The translations under genes were made by a program, and so were the position numbers. The notes beneath the pieces are model-generated. The model had not been told where the DNA came from and did not search any database. It saw only the letters and a list, made by a program, of their open reading frames with translations. From Diplodia intermedia (taxonomy: Eukaryota; Ascomycota; Dothideomycetes; Botryosphaeriales; Botryosphaeriaceae), in contig JAKEKT010000017.1 of the NCBI GenBank assembly GCA_021495925.1, forward strand, positions 62,001 through 126,000: a DNA stretch of 64,000 bases. The letters run 5' to 3'. This document shows, one piece after another, positions 11,223 through 23,455 of the stretch. Each line of letters begins with the position of its first letter. The stretch's first letter is position 1.

Positions 11223-12661
11223 ACGCGTCGCGCGTTGCGCCACCCCGTTGCGGATCTTGTAGCATATCATCGGGCAGGAAGGAAACAAAATTAAAATATT
11301 GTTGGAGGCGTTATGGTCTATATCTGGATACGCCTGCGTCGGACAGACTGGTCACAACCGGCATGAATTTATAGCAGTCTCCTCTCAGAAGTGCAGCCGG
11401 GTCCCAGCCAACCCGTGCTTACCAGCCGGTATCAATTGTGCGCGTCTGACTGCAGCCTGTACAGGACATCCAATGCCGCGCAGCAGCCGGGTGGACGCAG
11501 CCGGCAGGCGTGTCAACGTTTTCAGGCAGCTGGCACTAACCCGCAAACCGCAATCGGGTTCGTGATGTTTTGATACCGCACGGTCAACTGGCAGTGCGGT
11601 GCCTGGAACAAGTGCGATCTAAGCACCCTGGCTTGTGGCTTTCGCGGATCAACCCACACGGTGGGATCGTCTGGTGGTCGATTAAGCTGTTAGTGGCACA
11701 GTCTTCCCGCAAAGCAATCTCCGACCGAATATCGCACCAATTGCGCGACCAGGCATGAGGCCGCGTATTCGCACGGCCTGAGGTCGAGGATCAGCAAGCA
11801 CTGACGAGCGGGAGGGGCTGGATGTTTCTGCAAGTCACAATATGGCGGCGCCAAGATGCTTCATGAGACGGGCAGGACGCTCGTCTCGCGTGCGGCTGCT
11901 ACGCTACGTACGAGAAGGCCGAGATGGGCGGACTTGCATGACCGGCTATTGATTGAGCAGTCGCCCAAGGGGGCTGCCTGCTTCGTCACGAGAGACAGGC
12001 CCTCACTGCATTATATTAATCTCATGGATCGTCTAGCGTGTTGACGACGAGTCTCGACCGCCCGGGACGCTGAATCCTTGCAGCGGAACTCCGAACGCGG
12101 GTGAGGGCGCTTGCCGACGGAGTGCCTCCGGCTGGGACACGGTACCGATTGACGTGGGTGTAATCTACCTACGATGTCGGTCGCAGCAGAAGCGCCTCGC
12201 TTGAACGGCGGCACCATCCGGGCGGTGAACTGCAGTGCGCTTTCGTGGCCGGAGAAGGGTCTAGCGCGCGGCGTGCTCTGCCCTGTTGTTGAGCCTAGTA
12301 GAGCACCAACCATGTGAAAGTACGTATGACGAAACACGCGATCCGTAGCAGCTGCCGCCGCCGCCGCCTGTCAAGAGGCTCGCCTCCCATGCTGGCCAGG
12401 AACCGGTTGGCCGACGAGGTAGGGGCTGCTGTCCACCGCCACAGCGCAGCTGCTCAGCCACAGCTTCGATGGTGATCAACGGGCTAGCCACCTAGCAAGC
12501 GCTGCCGCGCCCTTGGCACCTGGATTTAAAACCAGCGGACCCGCCTGACGTGTTCCGTGCCTCACCGGTTACCTGCTCGCCGTTATCAAAACCTCGCGAA
12601 GCCTCAAGCAATCTGCCTCAAGTCTCCAGCGAAGCCTTTCAACAACTCTCAACCAAACAAC
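11223..12661. other. Gene-free stretch between TIM9 and the microprotein gene
   Basis: No supported gene. A TATA-like TTTAAA lies at about 12525, 135 nt before the microprotein start codon, in a plausible promoter position. Confidence 0.5.
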
Positions 12662-12838
12662 ATGGGTCTGATGTGGACCAAGCACTGGGGTGGCCGTCAC
12701 GGCGGTAAGCACGCGCCCTTGCAACCCAAGCCGTGCCATTGCTAATGATGCGCAGGCGGCGGCGTTATTGTCGACAAGAACGGCGTGCGCAGGGCGCCTT
12801 TCCGCTTCAGCCTGGGCAAATTCAGCTGCTTCCGCTGA
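12662..12838 (+). CDS. 41-residue intron-containing microprotein, unknown function
   Basis: I do not recognise this protein. Exons 12662-12704 and 12756-12838 join in phase 1 to encode 41 residues. The intron (51 nt) has strong signals: donor GTAAGC, branch TGCTAATG and acceptor CGCAG. The start has a favourable fungal context (CAAACAACATGGG). The product starts MGLMWTKHWGGRHGGGG, continues VIVDKNGVRRAPF and ends LGKFSCFR. It is basic, Gly-rich and aromatic-rich, with no signal peptide or membrane span. Support comes from the intact splice set, the start context and in-frame termination. No flanking gene suggests a role. It could also be a short reading frame in a spliced non-coding transcript, so confidence is moderate. 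Confidence 0.55.
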
Positions 12839-13785
12839 TGGGAGCAAATGGCCCGGCGTCTGACGAATCCAAGGCGTTGAGGAGGGTCAGTGAACATGGC
12901 TTCTTATGCGGCCGCGTCTGAGCTAAGCTGACAGCCCACTGCAGAGCACAGGCAAACCACTGGATACCCCGCAAATGATCATGCACGCCTCTTCATCCTC
13001 AATGCTGGAAAGCCCCGAAATAGCCAGATCACGATCCATCCCTAACACTCGATGACGATTTTCATGCCTTCACGCGCGCCATGCTTGGGCAGCAGGGACT
13101 CTGCAGACGGGGAAGCCGGAGGTGCAGTAATACGCAGAACGGGAGGGATTGCAGCGCGGGTTTGGGGCGACAATGCCTACGTCTAGCTCGCTGCCCACTA
13201 CGAAAATGATACCCTTCACCTTGCTTTTTCTGCAACCATGTGCTCACGTAGGTTGTTTTTGCGTGAGGTGCCAGCAACAGGCGGCATTAAGTGATGATGG
13301 GGCAATTAATGCATGCGAACAATAAGATCAGCAGGAAAGAGCAAATAATCCCTGTCTGTGCTCGCCGATATCAATCTGGTGAAACAATAGCAAAGTATAG
13401 CTGGAGGCTGTGCGCGAACCGACGGTCAGGTTTCCAGGCATTGAGGCTTGGTGCTGCAGCAGGTTTGCAGAGAAAGGCTGCACGCCCAGACACGCTACTG
13501 CCGGCCAGGGCGTAAGATGGGAAATGACATCATCGGTGTGGCGGTGTACCTACCCAGGTCGGTGTCGCGCGGCACGTCGGAGCTCTGCGCAGGGATCGCC
13601 GAATTTCTCTGCGCCGGATTGCGGGGGAGGACCAGCACAACAGACGGCCAGCATCCACCGCTCCCCGGAGACGCCACGCTTTTGCTGCTGACTATCCCGA
13701 GCTGCCGGCTCATCTGATTGGCGGGCAGCCAACAGCACTTCTTTCCACCGTTTGCAGCATCCATCTGCACTCAGCAGCCACCAAA
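12839..13785. other. Gene-free stretch upstream of the racemase gene
   Basis: Contains the presumed 3' UTR of the microprotein gene and the promoter of the racemase-family gene. No other coding signal was found. Confidence 0.5.
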
Positions 13786-14741
13786 ATGACGGCATCAAAG
13801 CGCTCCATCCTGATCATCAACCCTAATTCCACCGCCTCCATGACCGAGGGTCTGAGGCCCCTCGTCGAGGCCCTGGCTTTCCACCATGTACGTTTCGCTC
13901 ATCATGCAAGTTGAGAATGCAAATACACACAAGTGCCATTTTCGACCGCAATTAGACGCTGTCGCCTGATCCAACATCATGACCATAGCCATAGTTCCCA
14001 TAGAGAAAGGAATAACAAGGAAGAAAATTCCCTCCAAAATCACTCCAGAATCTAACCTTGCAACGACAACAACAAACACAGTCCACGACCTACACCTTCT
14101 TCACCGCGCCCTCGGGCCCTCCCTCAATCAACAACGAGCGCGACGCCGCCGACTCGACGACGCACTGCTTCCCCGCGCTGCGCCCGCTGCTGGCCGCGCA
14201 CGACGCCTTCCTCGTCGCGTGCTACTCGCCGCACCCGCTCGTCGCCGCGCTCAAGGCCGAGCTGGCCGTCGTCGACGGCAGCGGCAGCAGCAGCACCAAG
14301 CCCGTCACCGGCATCTTCGAGGCCAGCGTCGCCACCGCCCTGCAAATTGTCTCGCCGCCGCGGGAGAGGTTCGGCATCGTCAGCACGGGCAAGGTGTGGG
14401 AGGAGATTCTGGAAGGGGCGGTGGCGCGGCTTTTGGGGGTGGAGGCCGGGGGGGAGAGGTTCGCTGGGACGCAGACGACGGGGTTGATGGCGACGGAGCT
14501 GCATGAGGTCGAGGCCGGCGAGGTGAGGAGGCGGATGGTGCAGGCGACGAGGAGGTTGGTGGGGAGGGGCGATGTTGGGGCGGTGTGTTTGGGGTGCGCG
14601 GGCATGGCGGGCATGGACGAGATGGTGAGGGAGGCGTGCGTGGAGGAGTTGGGCGAGGAGGAGGGGAGGAGGGTGGTTGTTGTGGATGGGGTGCAGGCTG
14701 GTGTGGCGTGGTTGGAGGGGATGATGAGGATTGGTGGCTAG
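13786..14741 (+). CDS. Asp/Glu/hydantoin racemase family protein (Dcg1-like)
   Basis: Cytosolic enzyme of the aspartate/glutamate/hydantoin racemase fold, closest in pattern to yeast Dcg1, a nitrogen-regulated protein of uncertain substrate. Exons 13786-13887 and 14082-14741 give 253 residues. Exon 1 carries the N-terminal strand ILIINPNSTASMTEGL. The 194 nt intron has donor GTACGT and branch TCTAACC. Exon 2 begins in the conserved FFTAPSGPPSINN segment. The two family cysteines are C81 in LVACYSPHP and C206 in CLGCAGM, so a two-base racemase mechanism is possible. The product ends GMMRIGG. The biochemical reaction cannot be chosen between hydantoin, allantoin-related or amino-acid substrates from sequence alone. 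Confidence 0.88.
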
Positions 14742-15934
14742 GTGTAAGGTGTTGGGGTGGTGTTGCGGTATGACTTTACCGTGGAAGGTGGTTCCTCTCG
14801 TGCAAGGTGGAAACACATATTGCCATGACTGTTCAGGAAGTTGGGGTTCCACTGCCGACGACGTCCTCAACTATCCCATCTACAATAATCAACTAGGGGA
14901 CTTTGTCTTGTCTTGACTCAACCTTTGCTTGGCCAGGGAGGGGACAGCACTATACGATGGTCCGCATCCCTCACCTCATCGAGAGCTATCCCTTGCAATC
15001 AAGAAACTGCAAAAGTAGTGCCAGTTAATCAGTCATATTGCAGCTGTACCCGGTGCTCTAGAAAAGCGTGCACTTTTGCTGCCTGGAATGCTGAAACGAG
15101 CAACTAGCTACTTTCACCCTAGTTGGATGCCTTTCTGGAATGCACGGCGCAGGACTTCGCTGGCCTTGCCAAGGGCGCCAAACCGTCGGGCAAGGCACTA
15201 GTGAAGGACCACAAAAAAGCGGGGGAAGCGCTCTACTGACCAGCAGCCACAGTACCATCGACACATCTTGCCGCTAGAAGTCGAGAGCCGAGCATACCGA
15301 GCAGGCTGCCATTTCCGGGGTCAACGACGGTACGCGCCGACCGACGCCGGGGGAAACGCGACCCTCCCAAGACAAATAATGTTACGAGTCTTTTGCAAGC
15401 GCTCGGGCGCGGAGCCCGAGGGCGCTCTGTGCCTTGACCGACCCGCAGCGCGCTCGTACGGGCCGGCAGCAAAAGAGACTTTGTGACAAAGCCCAGGGTG
15501 GGCGGTGATGCGAGCATGTCACGATAACTGGGGTGATGGGTTGATGTTGGGCAGCGCAGATCAATCGGCGGCTGCATGTGACAGCGGCGTCATCCATGCG
15601 CGCGCGTTGCTCGACTGAGGGGGTCGAGAGTCAAGCACCACGCGCTCCTGTATCCTCCTATTTGTACCTGTCCCCGCACACGGCCGCTCGTTCAAGCTCC
15701 GCTCTCCCTCTCCGCGTCTCCCAAGCGCCCTTGTCTCGCGTCCCGCCGCGCAGCCTCCAGCTTCGACTCCGCCGGGCCAAGGACCCCCGCGACGCCTACG
15801 ATCACACGCCCGCCAACCCACAGCCCGAGACAGCGTGAGATCGCGCCTTCTTCGGAAACACTCCTCCGCCCTTGGTTCCGGCAGCCTAGTCAGCTGGCAG
15901 CCGCCGTCCTCCGCCCGCTCAATTACCCCCCAAC
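14742..15934. other. Intergenic, racemase to GGPP synthase
   Basis: 3' flank of the racemase gene and promoter/5' leader of the GGPP synthase gene. No further gene was found. Confidence 0.5.
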
Positions 15935-17302
15935 ATGACGGCGCACAGCTTCCAGTCACCCAACGCCATTCCGCCGCGCACCTCTTCGAACGGCATCTTC
16001 ACCGGCCAGGCCTCTCCCCCGCGCCCCGTCCTGCGCCCGCTCTCCGAGATCGACTGGATTTCGTCGTCCAAGAAGAATTCGCTCGCCTCAATGCGCGGCT
16101 CCTCGCTCTCTCCCCCGCTGTCGCCCTCCCAACAAACCCACACATATCCTGTCCCCATGACGCCGCCGCCGCCCGACCCGCTGAAGAACATCGGTGAGGA
16201 GTTGATATACGGGAAGGGCTCTGGATGGTCCAGCGAGAAGGAGAAGATACTGCTGGGGCCCTTCGAGTACCTGTATGGCCACCCGGGCAAGGACATTCGC
16301 AGCCAGATGATCGCCGCCTTCAACGCCTGGCTGCAGGTGCCGGAGAAGTCGCTGGAGATAATCACAAGTGTCGTTGGCATGCTGCACACCGCATCATTAC
16401 TGTAAGCCGCACCATGCCGATTCCGCCAAACTCCGCGCCGACAGCCTTCAAGAAACTGACTGCGCACTTTTGGGGAATTACAGTGTCGACGACGTGGAAG
16501 ACAGCTCGATGCTCCGCCGTGGCGTGCCCGTCGCGAACAGCATATTCGGTACCGCCCAGACAATCAACAGCGCAAACTACGTTTACTTCCTCGCCCTCCA
16601 GGCGCTGTCCCAGCTACAGAACCCGACCCTGATGACCATTTTCACCGAGGAGCTGCTTAATCTGCACCGCGGGCAGGGCATGGACCTGTTCTGGCGCGAC
16701 ACTCTGACCTGCCCGAGCGAGGCAGACTACCTAGAGATGGTGGGCAACAAGACGGGCGGCCTGTTCCGGCTGGCGATCAAGCTGATGCAGGCCGAGTCGA
16801 CTCGAGAGCTGTACGTGCTTCCTCTTTCCGATTAGTAAAGGGGAAAGAAACAAATCCTGGAGACGGCCATAGCGCTAACCCGCAGCTCCAAAAACACAGC
16901 GACTGCGTCCCCCTCGTCAACACCATCGGCCTCCTCTACCAAATCCTCGACGACCACCTCAACCTGCGCTCGGAGCGGCTCTCGGCCCAAAAGGGCTTCG
17001 CCGAGGACCTGACCGAGGGCAAGTTCTCCTTCCCCGTCATCCACGCCATCCGCGCCGACCCGGCCAACCTCGTCCTCGTCAACGTGCTCAAGCAGAAGAC
17101 GGCCGACCCCGAGGTCAAAAAGTACGCCGTCGCCTACATGGAGCGCAAGGGCAGCTTCGAGTACAGCGCCCGCTGCGTGCGCGACCTGCGCGGCAAGGCG
17201 CTGCAGCTCGTCGAGGACGTCGAGGCCGCCGCCGGCGAGCTGGGCGGCAAGGAGGGCGCGGATGGCGTGAGGGCGATTTTGGAGAAGATGAAGGTGGAGT
17301 GA
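15935..17302 (+). CDS. Geranylgeranyl diphosphate synthase
   Basis: Trans-prenyltransferase making the C20 donor used for geranylgeranylation of Rho/Rab proteins and for diterpenoid routes. Exons 15935-16401, 16484-16810 and 16900-17302 give 398 residues. The first aspartate-rich motif DDVED (residues 158-162) straddles the first splice region, giving HTASLLVDDVEDSSMLRRG. The second motif is DDHLN, with the family's Asn variant, in LLYQILDDHLNLRSE. GKFSFPVIHAI is the conserved C-terminal signature. The roughly 100-residue Ser/Pro-rich N-terminal extension before the catalytic core resembles housekeeping fungal enzymes. No terpene cyclase, P450 or indole-prenyltransferase lies nearby, so a primary-metabolism role is favoured. 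Intron 2 has two AGs (16885 and 16899); only the second preserves frame. Confidence 0.93.
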
Positions 17303-17985
17303 GTCGAGTTGATTGTTGTTGTCTTCCCTGTCTGAAAAAGGGCAGAGAGGGAGCATGTGTTTGTTCGTTTTCGAGTATCCCATTAAACAGGTGGGAGCGC
17401 AATTTTCTTGTACCGTGATATCTGGATGATACAACGTGCATTTCGGGGGGTTTGTTTATGGCAAAAGGTGGGAGGGATCTGAATGGGTTCTTTTTTTTTT
17501 TTTTTTGTTTGGCTTGCCATTTTGGCGCATGGTCACGAGTGACATATGATATCCAGCATGATATGGAGGGACGGACATACGCTGCACACACAAGTTTGTG
17601 TAGCAAATTTTTTCGGTATTGAAAGGAAACTCAACGGCTTGAGGAGACACGACGACGAAAGAACGATGTCAATACGAAAGGAAAGCCTTCGGGGAAAGAA
17701 AAAAAAAACACTTTGAAGAAAACGCAAATCCAAATGATATGTTTTGTCCAAGCAAAGGGCTGCTGCTGCTGCTGCTGCTGCTGCCTATACACGCTTTTTC
17801 TCTCTGTGCCATGCATTACAAGCCATGCCTACCGCCACTCTCAGAACGCCCGAACCACTAGAAAGAACTTTTTTCGTCGCAGCCGCTGTGCTTTGTACAT
17901 ACAAACCAAAAAGAGGGAGGGGGAGAACAGAGCAGACCCTCCCACCGCTACAAACCTCACCCCCCTCGAGAAACCTATTACCCAC
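17303..17985. other. Convergent 3' region, GGPP synthase / RRP5
   Basis: 683 nt between two convergent stop codons. It holds both 3' UTRs, a 16-base T run at 17491-17506 and a CTG/CAG repeat. Confidence 0.7.
17759..17784. repeat. (CTG)n / (CAG)n trinucleotide repeat
   Basis: Eight to nine uninterrupted units. It lies within the expected 3' UTR of RRP5, where it reads as CAG on the transcribed sense strand. Confidence 0.95.
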
Positions 17986-20900
17986 CTACTCCTCATCGCT
18001 CTCCTCGGCGCCCTTGGCCTCCCTCAGCCTCTCCGCGTACTCCCTCGCCAAGGCCTCGACGCGCTCCCTGGCCTTGGCGTCGCCGTTAACCTCCTCCCAG
18101 TCGGCCCAGCGCCTGAAGACGAAGCGGGCGCGGCGGGCCTTCATGCGGGCGTGGGCCATGCGCTCGTAGAGGGCGCGCACGGCCTCCTTCTCGCCGCGGC
18201 TGCGCTCGAGGTCGACGAGCATGTCCCACAGGTCCCAGCGCTTGGGGAAGGTGGCGAGCAGGCCCTCGAAGACGGTGCGGCCGCGCTCGGGGTCGCCGTG
18301 CGGCGACGTGAACTCGAGCGCGCCGAACTTGGCCGCGAGGTGGCGGTGGTGGTGGGCCGGGACGGACTGCGTGGCGCGGGCGAGCAGGGCGCGGGCGCGG
18401 TCGGGCTGCGCCTGCGTCGTCATGGCGAAGGTGGCGTAGTTGAGCCAGAAGGAGGGGTTGGGGGTGATGGACTTGTTCTTGGTCATGCGCTGGAAGAGGT
18501 CGTCGGCTTTCTGTGGTGGAGAGGGGGGCCGCGGTTAGCGTTCTGTTCTTGCGGTGGGATGATGGTGTGTGTGTGTGTGCTGGAAAGGGAACGTTGGGGG
18601 AAAAACTTACACTGAGGCGGCCGGTGCTGGTGTAGATGGTGATGAGCTTGTTGTGCATCTCTTCCGGGTCGCAGTATTCGCACGCGCGCTTGAAGGTCTC
18701 GTCCACGGCGTCGTCGTTGCCCTGCCCAATCTCAAGGTTGAGAAGAGCGGTCCAGATGTTCATCTTTTCCTCCTGCTCGCGGATGTTGATCGTCTTGAGT
18801 GCGCGCTCGCCAATCTCGCGAGCCTTCTGGACCTCGTTGAGACCGATCTGGAAGGCCATGTACTGCATCCACAGGGTGCTGTTATTCGGGTCTCCCATGA
18901 GAAGACGCTCGAAATCGGCAACCGACTGCGGGCCGTGGACGTCGAGATCGCCGGTGCGGTCCTCCTTGATGGTCGGCTTCTTGCTCTTCTTCTTTTTCTT
19001 GGACGTCGTATCGTCATCAGAGTCGTCCGCCTGTGCCTTCTGCTCCTTCTCTAGGGAGTTGCCGGTCCAGTCGAAGCCAGACGTGCTGAGACCGCCCACG
19101 GACTTGGACGGAGCCGAGTCGACGTCCATCTCGTCTACAGACTCGTCATCATCCTCTTCCGAATCGCTCTCCATGTCCTTGACGTTGGAAAGATCGATCT
19201 CAGAATCATCCATCTCTTCGTCCTCGTCGCTGTCGTCCATATCGAGCTCGATACCACCTTCCTCATCACTGTCCTCAGCATCAGAAGACATGTTCTTGAG
19301 ATACGAAGCTTTAAGCCCAAAGTTAACTTTGCGCTTCTCCTTGTCGACCTTCAGAACAACAGCCTTGACAACATCACCCTCGGTGTACAGCTTCCGCACA
19401 TCCTCGACAGCCTGATCGGCGATTTCGCTGCGATGGCACAGACCACTGACGTTCTTTGAGTTGTCGACGACGATGAAGACACCAAAGTCCTCCACCTTGC
19501 GGACCTTTCCGGTAATGATCATGCCGGCCTTCATATCCTCAAAGGTGACCGGCGGAACATAATCCTTGTCAAGCATGCTGGCCTTGAGCGAAATCTGCAC
19601 GTGGTTCAGTTGCGGATCGACCTGGAGGACCTTGCCCTTGACCAGCTGATCAACTTCGAACGCTGACTTCCAGTCCTTGATAAAAGAGTCCGAGAGATCG
19701 GAGATGCGGACGAAAGCAGTGACGCTGGGTCCAAGGCTAACAAACAGACCCTTTTCAGCCACATTCTTGACGAAGCCACGCACCACGTCGTTGACCTTCA
19801 GATGCCTGATGTTGGGAACCTGGGGGTCCTTGACCGGGAGCGAAGAACTGAGAATCTTGGACGGTCTCATTGTGACATGAACCCTCTTGTTGGGTGCGTC
19901 GACGTCGAGAACGCAAACACGAACGATGTCGTTCTTGCTGTAGATCGTGGGGTTGGCCTGCGCGTAGTCGTCGGTGAACTCTGTAAGAGTCACTGGTGCA
20001 GAAACGTTCTCGCTGAGCTGAACCATGATGCTGCGCTCCGAAACCTTGGTTACACGACCGGGAAGAATCATGCCAGGAGTAAGGTCCTTGATCGTAGTAG
20101 GCTTGACTGTAGAGTCCGAAGTCGCGGTAAGGTCAAGACGGTTGGCTGAAACATCCACATTCTTGACGCGAACCTTGATTGCGGAGCCAACTGGGAAGTT
20201 TGCCGCAACGTTGTTGAGGAGAGAAACATCATCCGCCAAATCCATAAAGTCAATCCGGCCGCGAATGTTTGGAGTGATGTTGACCCAAACGCAGTTCTGA
20301 GCAATGTTGTTGACAAAAGCAATATGAGAAGAGGCAACAGCCACCTTGTCTAGGGTGAGAAGGTCCGACTCCTTGGACAACTTGACAGCCTTGGCCGTCA
20401 GCTCAAATACCGGAACCTTGCTGGTGCGGTGGGAGATTGGAAGGAAACGGTGATTCCTCGCATCGTGAATTCCAATGATCCTGACTGGGATGTTTTGTCG
20501 AACCTTGAACTGACGGAGAGGATGCTTGTTGTCCTTGATATGCTCATAGTCGTCGAAGGCCTCAGATACATCGACACGTCCAGAGATAGTGTCAGCAAGC
20601 TGCACGTTCAGCTGAGTTTCCTTGACGGAAGTAATGCGTGCGGTGGTAAGCTTGCCAAACGAAAGGTCTGAAATGGTCTTGCAGCTCTCGTCGACCGGGT
20701 TGACCAGTGCATCGTCAGTCACGGGGCCCTTCGAAGCCTTCGACGAAGCCTTCTCGGAAGATTGAGCATCCCTCATCGTGATGAGGAAGCGACGTTGCCT
20801 CTCATCAACATTGAGGACACGGCCAGTGACCGAAGAATCATTCTGAAGGCCGTACCCGATCGTCTTCTGCATATCATCCTTCATCTGGGACTTCAGCAGC

Positions 20901-23455
20901 AAGCCAACCAACCCACCGGCAAACTCGACGAAGACACGCTGGTCGTCGATGTTGCGGACAAAGCCGCTGACCGTCTGGCCCTCCTTGACATCTTCAAACT
21001 TTGCGGGTAAAGCGCCCGAGGTTGCAGCAGCGACCAGGCTGGGCTTGTTGGAAAGCGTAACCACAGGCCTCTTGTCCGACTTGGAAAGAATGACGAGATC
21101 TTCAAGAGTCTGTCCGACCTTGATTCTCTTCATCCTAGACTCCTCCTTCTTCTCGGAGCCGTCCGTGAGCTGGCCAAACTTGAGAGTTCCCTTGATGATT
21201 GTACCCTCGAGCTCCACGGTGATGTGCTTCCCAGACTTCTCGGAAACTACACCCTTGACGATGCTTCCAGCCGACAAAGAGTCGAAGCCTTCTTGCTGAG
21301 CTGCGGTACGGGAAGCAGGATCTCTACACGACAGAGTCATCTTGTCTTGCTCTGCATTGACCGAAAGGGCGTGAACTGTGACGGTTTGCCCGATGCGGAA
21401 ATGTTCAGCAGGATCTTTGATGTAAGCCTCGCTCATTTCCGAAACAGGGAGGAATCCTCTGAGCTCTCCGTAAAACTGGACAATCGCACCCGCGGGGAGG
21501 ATCTTGATGATGGTACCAGGAGCCTGTTCGCCGATCTGTACGTCGGAATAGTCGGCCCAGACGGGGGCGTCAGAGTTGACAAGAGTCTTCTTCAATGTGA
21601 GGCGAGTCTGACGCCTTTCAGGGTCGGTTGACAGTACCCTTGCGGTGACGGCCACTCCTTCCCTGTATTTCTTCTCGGGGTGCTGAAGATGGACATCAGC
21701 AATTTGAGTCTCCGGAACCAAGCCGTTGATTCCATCTGCGAGATTGACGATAACTACGCCAGAACCTCTGGCGGTGATTGTGACCTTCTCGACCTTTCCT
21801 TTGACGACCTCTCCGATTTTGATATCCTCAACACGAAGGAAAGGCTGGTCAAGGATCTTTTTCTCGAGCGAAATGATGTAGAGGCCGTCAATAGAGTTGT
21901 AGCCCACGACACGCGCACGGTGTGTCGAGTTGAGCTTGTAGGCACCGGAAGTTTCCGACAAAGTGTCGATCTTGTCGTCAGAAAGCCTGGAGATATGGGC
22001 GAAGCCCGGCACCCTCTTAACACCCACGTCCAAGAACGCTCCCAAGTTCGGCTCGATTTTGGTGATCTTGGCCTCCTCCACAATGGACGAAACCGGGAGC
22101 ACGTCAAGCGGAGCCTTGGAATCAGCAGAGTGGCGTTCTGAAAGGGATAGAACGTGGTCAAGGAGCGAAACTCCCAGTTTGCGACGCTCCTCGCCTGGGA
22201 ATGTACAGATGATCCTGGCCTTCACCTTCTCGCCGATCTTGTACTTGGTAGTGAGGTCTTGCTGAGTCGAGCTCGCGCCGACATGGACGATATCAGCCGT
22301 AGCATCAATCAGACCCATGATGGTTCCAGCTAAACCGCTCCCAGTAACGTCGGTGATGAGAACTTCCACGGCGGTTCCGGGGGCGAAAACGTCGACAGTA
22401 GGCGCTTCAGTAAGGAAGTTGGCTTTCTTGACATTGCCGACTTTTTGGAAGTCCGCCGACAGCTTCACGATCTTTCCATTGGAGCTCACGCCAGTGACCA
22501 TGCAGAGGAAAACCGCGCCCTTCTCAACCTTGGCAAGATCGATGCCATGGCCGACCTCCTTCGATGACATGAAACCCTTGATGCTGCCATCAGCCAGACC
22601 GAGGTCCATAACCAAACCATGGTCTTCCACGCTAGCGACCGAAGCCTGTACCATTGCATTCGGTACAAGGTCCGACTTGGATATTCTGTTGTTCGAATCT
22701 TGAGGTTTCACCGAGAGCTCAATGCGCTTCTTGTTCTTTTGGCTGCCCTTGGCAGCGTCTTCGCCGGTAGAAGTGACCACGGCACGCAGGTACTGGCCAA
22801 GTCTGAAAATGTTCTTCAGCTCCACGTCTTCGTCTTCCGAAGAAGCGTCGGCATCCTCCTTCTCGTCCTGATCCAGCAGGGCTTCGATTCTCTCGGTGAA
22901 TTGGTCGGAAACGGCAGTCAAGGGAACGAATCCGATCAGGTTGTTGGGGAGCGCAAGTGCGATGTCGCGGGAGGTAATTTGCGTGACCTGTCCGAGGATA
23001 GTTGAGCCGGGCGCCACGCGCTTGTAGCTCAGGCCCTCGATTTTGATTCCTGCCTCCTCTTTCTCAGCAGCATCGCTCTTCCGGCCCTTCGACTTCCTCT
23101 TCTTCTTAGTCGCCTTTTGTCCCTCGGCATCCTCCATGTCCACGTCGTTGTCACCGTCTCCACCCTTGCCCGCCTTCTTGTTTGACTGCTCGAAAAGGAC
23201 GTCGCGGGCGGCCTCATTCTGAATCTGTTTGTGCTCCAGAGGAGTGAGGACGCTAGCGCCACCACGGGGGAAAGACTGCTCCTCCTGCTTCAACACAGAG
23301 GCCACGGGCAGGGTCTTCTCCGCAGGCTTCGGCTTGGAGTCGTTAGGGGAGACATCGGATTTCCGCTGGCGCTTTGCGGCGCGCTCGTCGGCAGTGTGCT
23401 TTGATTTTTTGGGGCCGGCGTGGTCGCTGTCGGCGCCGCGTTTTATGGGAGCCAT
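17986..23455 (-). CDS. RRP5: rRNA biogenesis protein Rrp5
   Basis: Large nucleolar factor needed for early pre-rRNA cleavages that make both 18S and 5.8S rRNA. Exons on the minus strand are 23455-18611 and 18510-17986, giving 1789 residues against about 1730 in yeast. The N-terminus is basic/acidic (MAPIKRGADSD, then KKKRKSKGRK). A long array of S1 RNA-binding repeats follows, at least ten, with repeated GxxxxGxV and FVxxSxLSD-type segments. An acidic linker (DSDEDEEMDDSE region) then leads into HAT/TPR-like repeats (NSTLWMQYMAFQIGLNE, PSFWLNYATFAMT, RWDLWDMLVDLERSRGE). The 100 nt intron, with a CA repeat inside, interrupts the HAT region at TSTGRLS|KADDLFQRM. Start 23455 is preferred over an upstream in-frame ATG at 23605, whose 50 codons look non-coding. 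The gene shares a promoter region with the Cdt2-like gene. Confidence 0.95.

Noticed and set aside
14124..14870. A 248-codon minus-strand frame opposite the racemase-family gene.
   Set aside because: Antisense shadow of a GC3-rich real exon; His/Pro/Arg-rich translation without motifs.
15935..17302. GGPP synthase as the core of a diterpene cluster.
   Set aside because: Neighbours are a racemase-family enzyme, RRP5 and a Cdt2-type protein; no cyclase, P450 or prenyltransferase is within the window.
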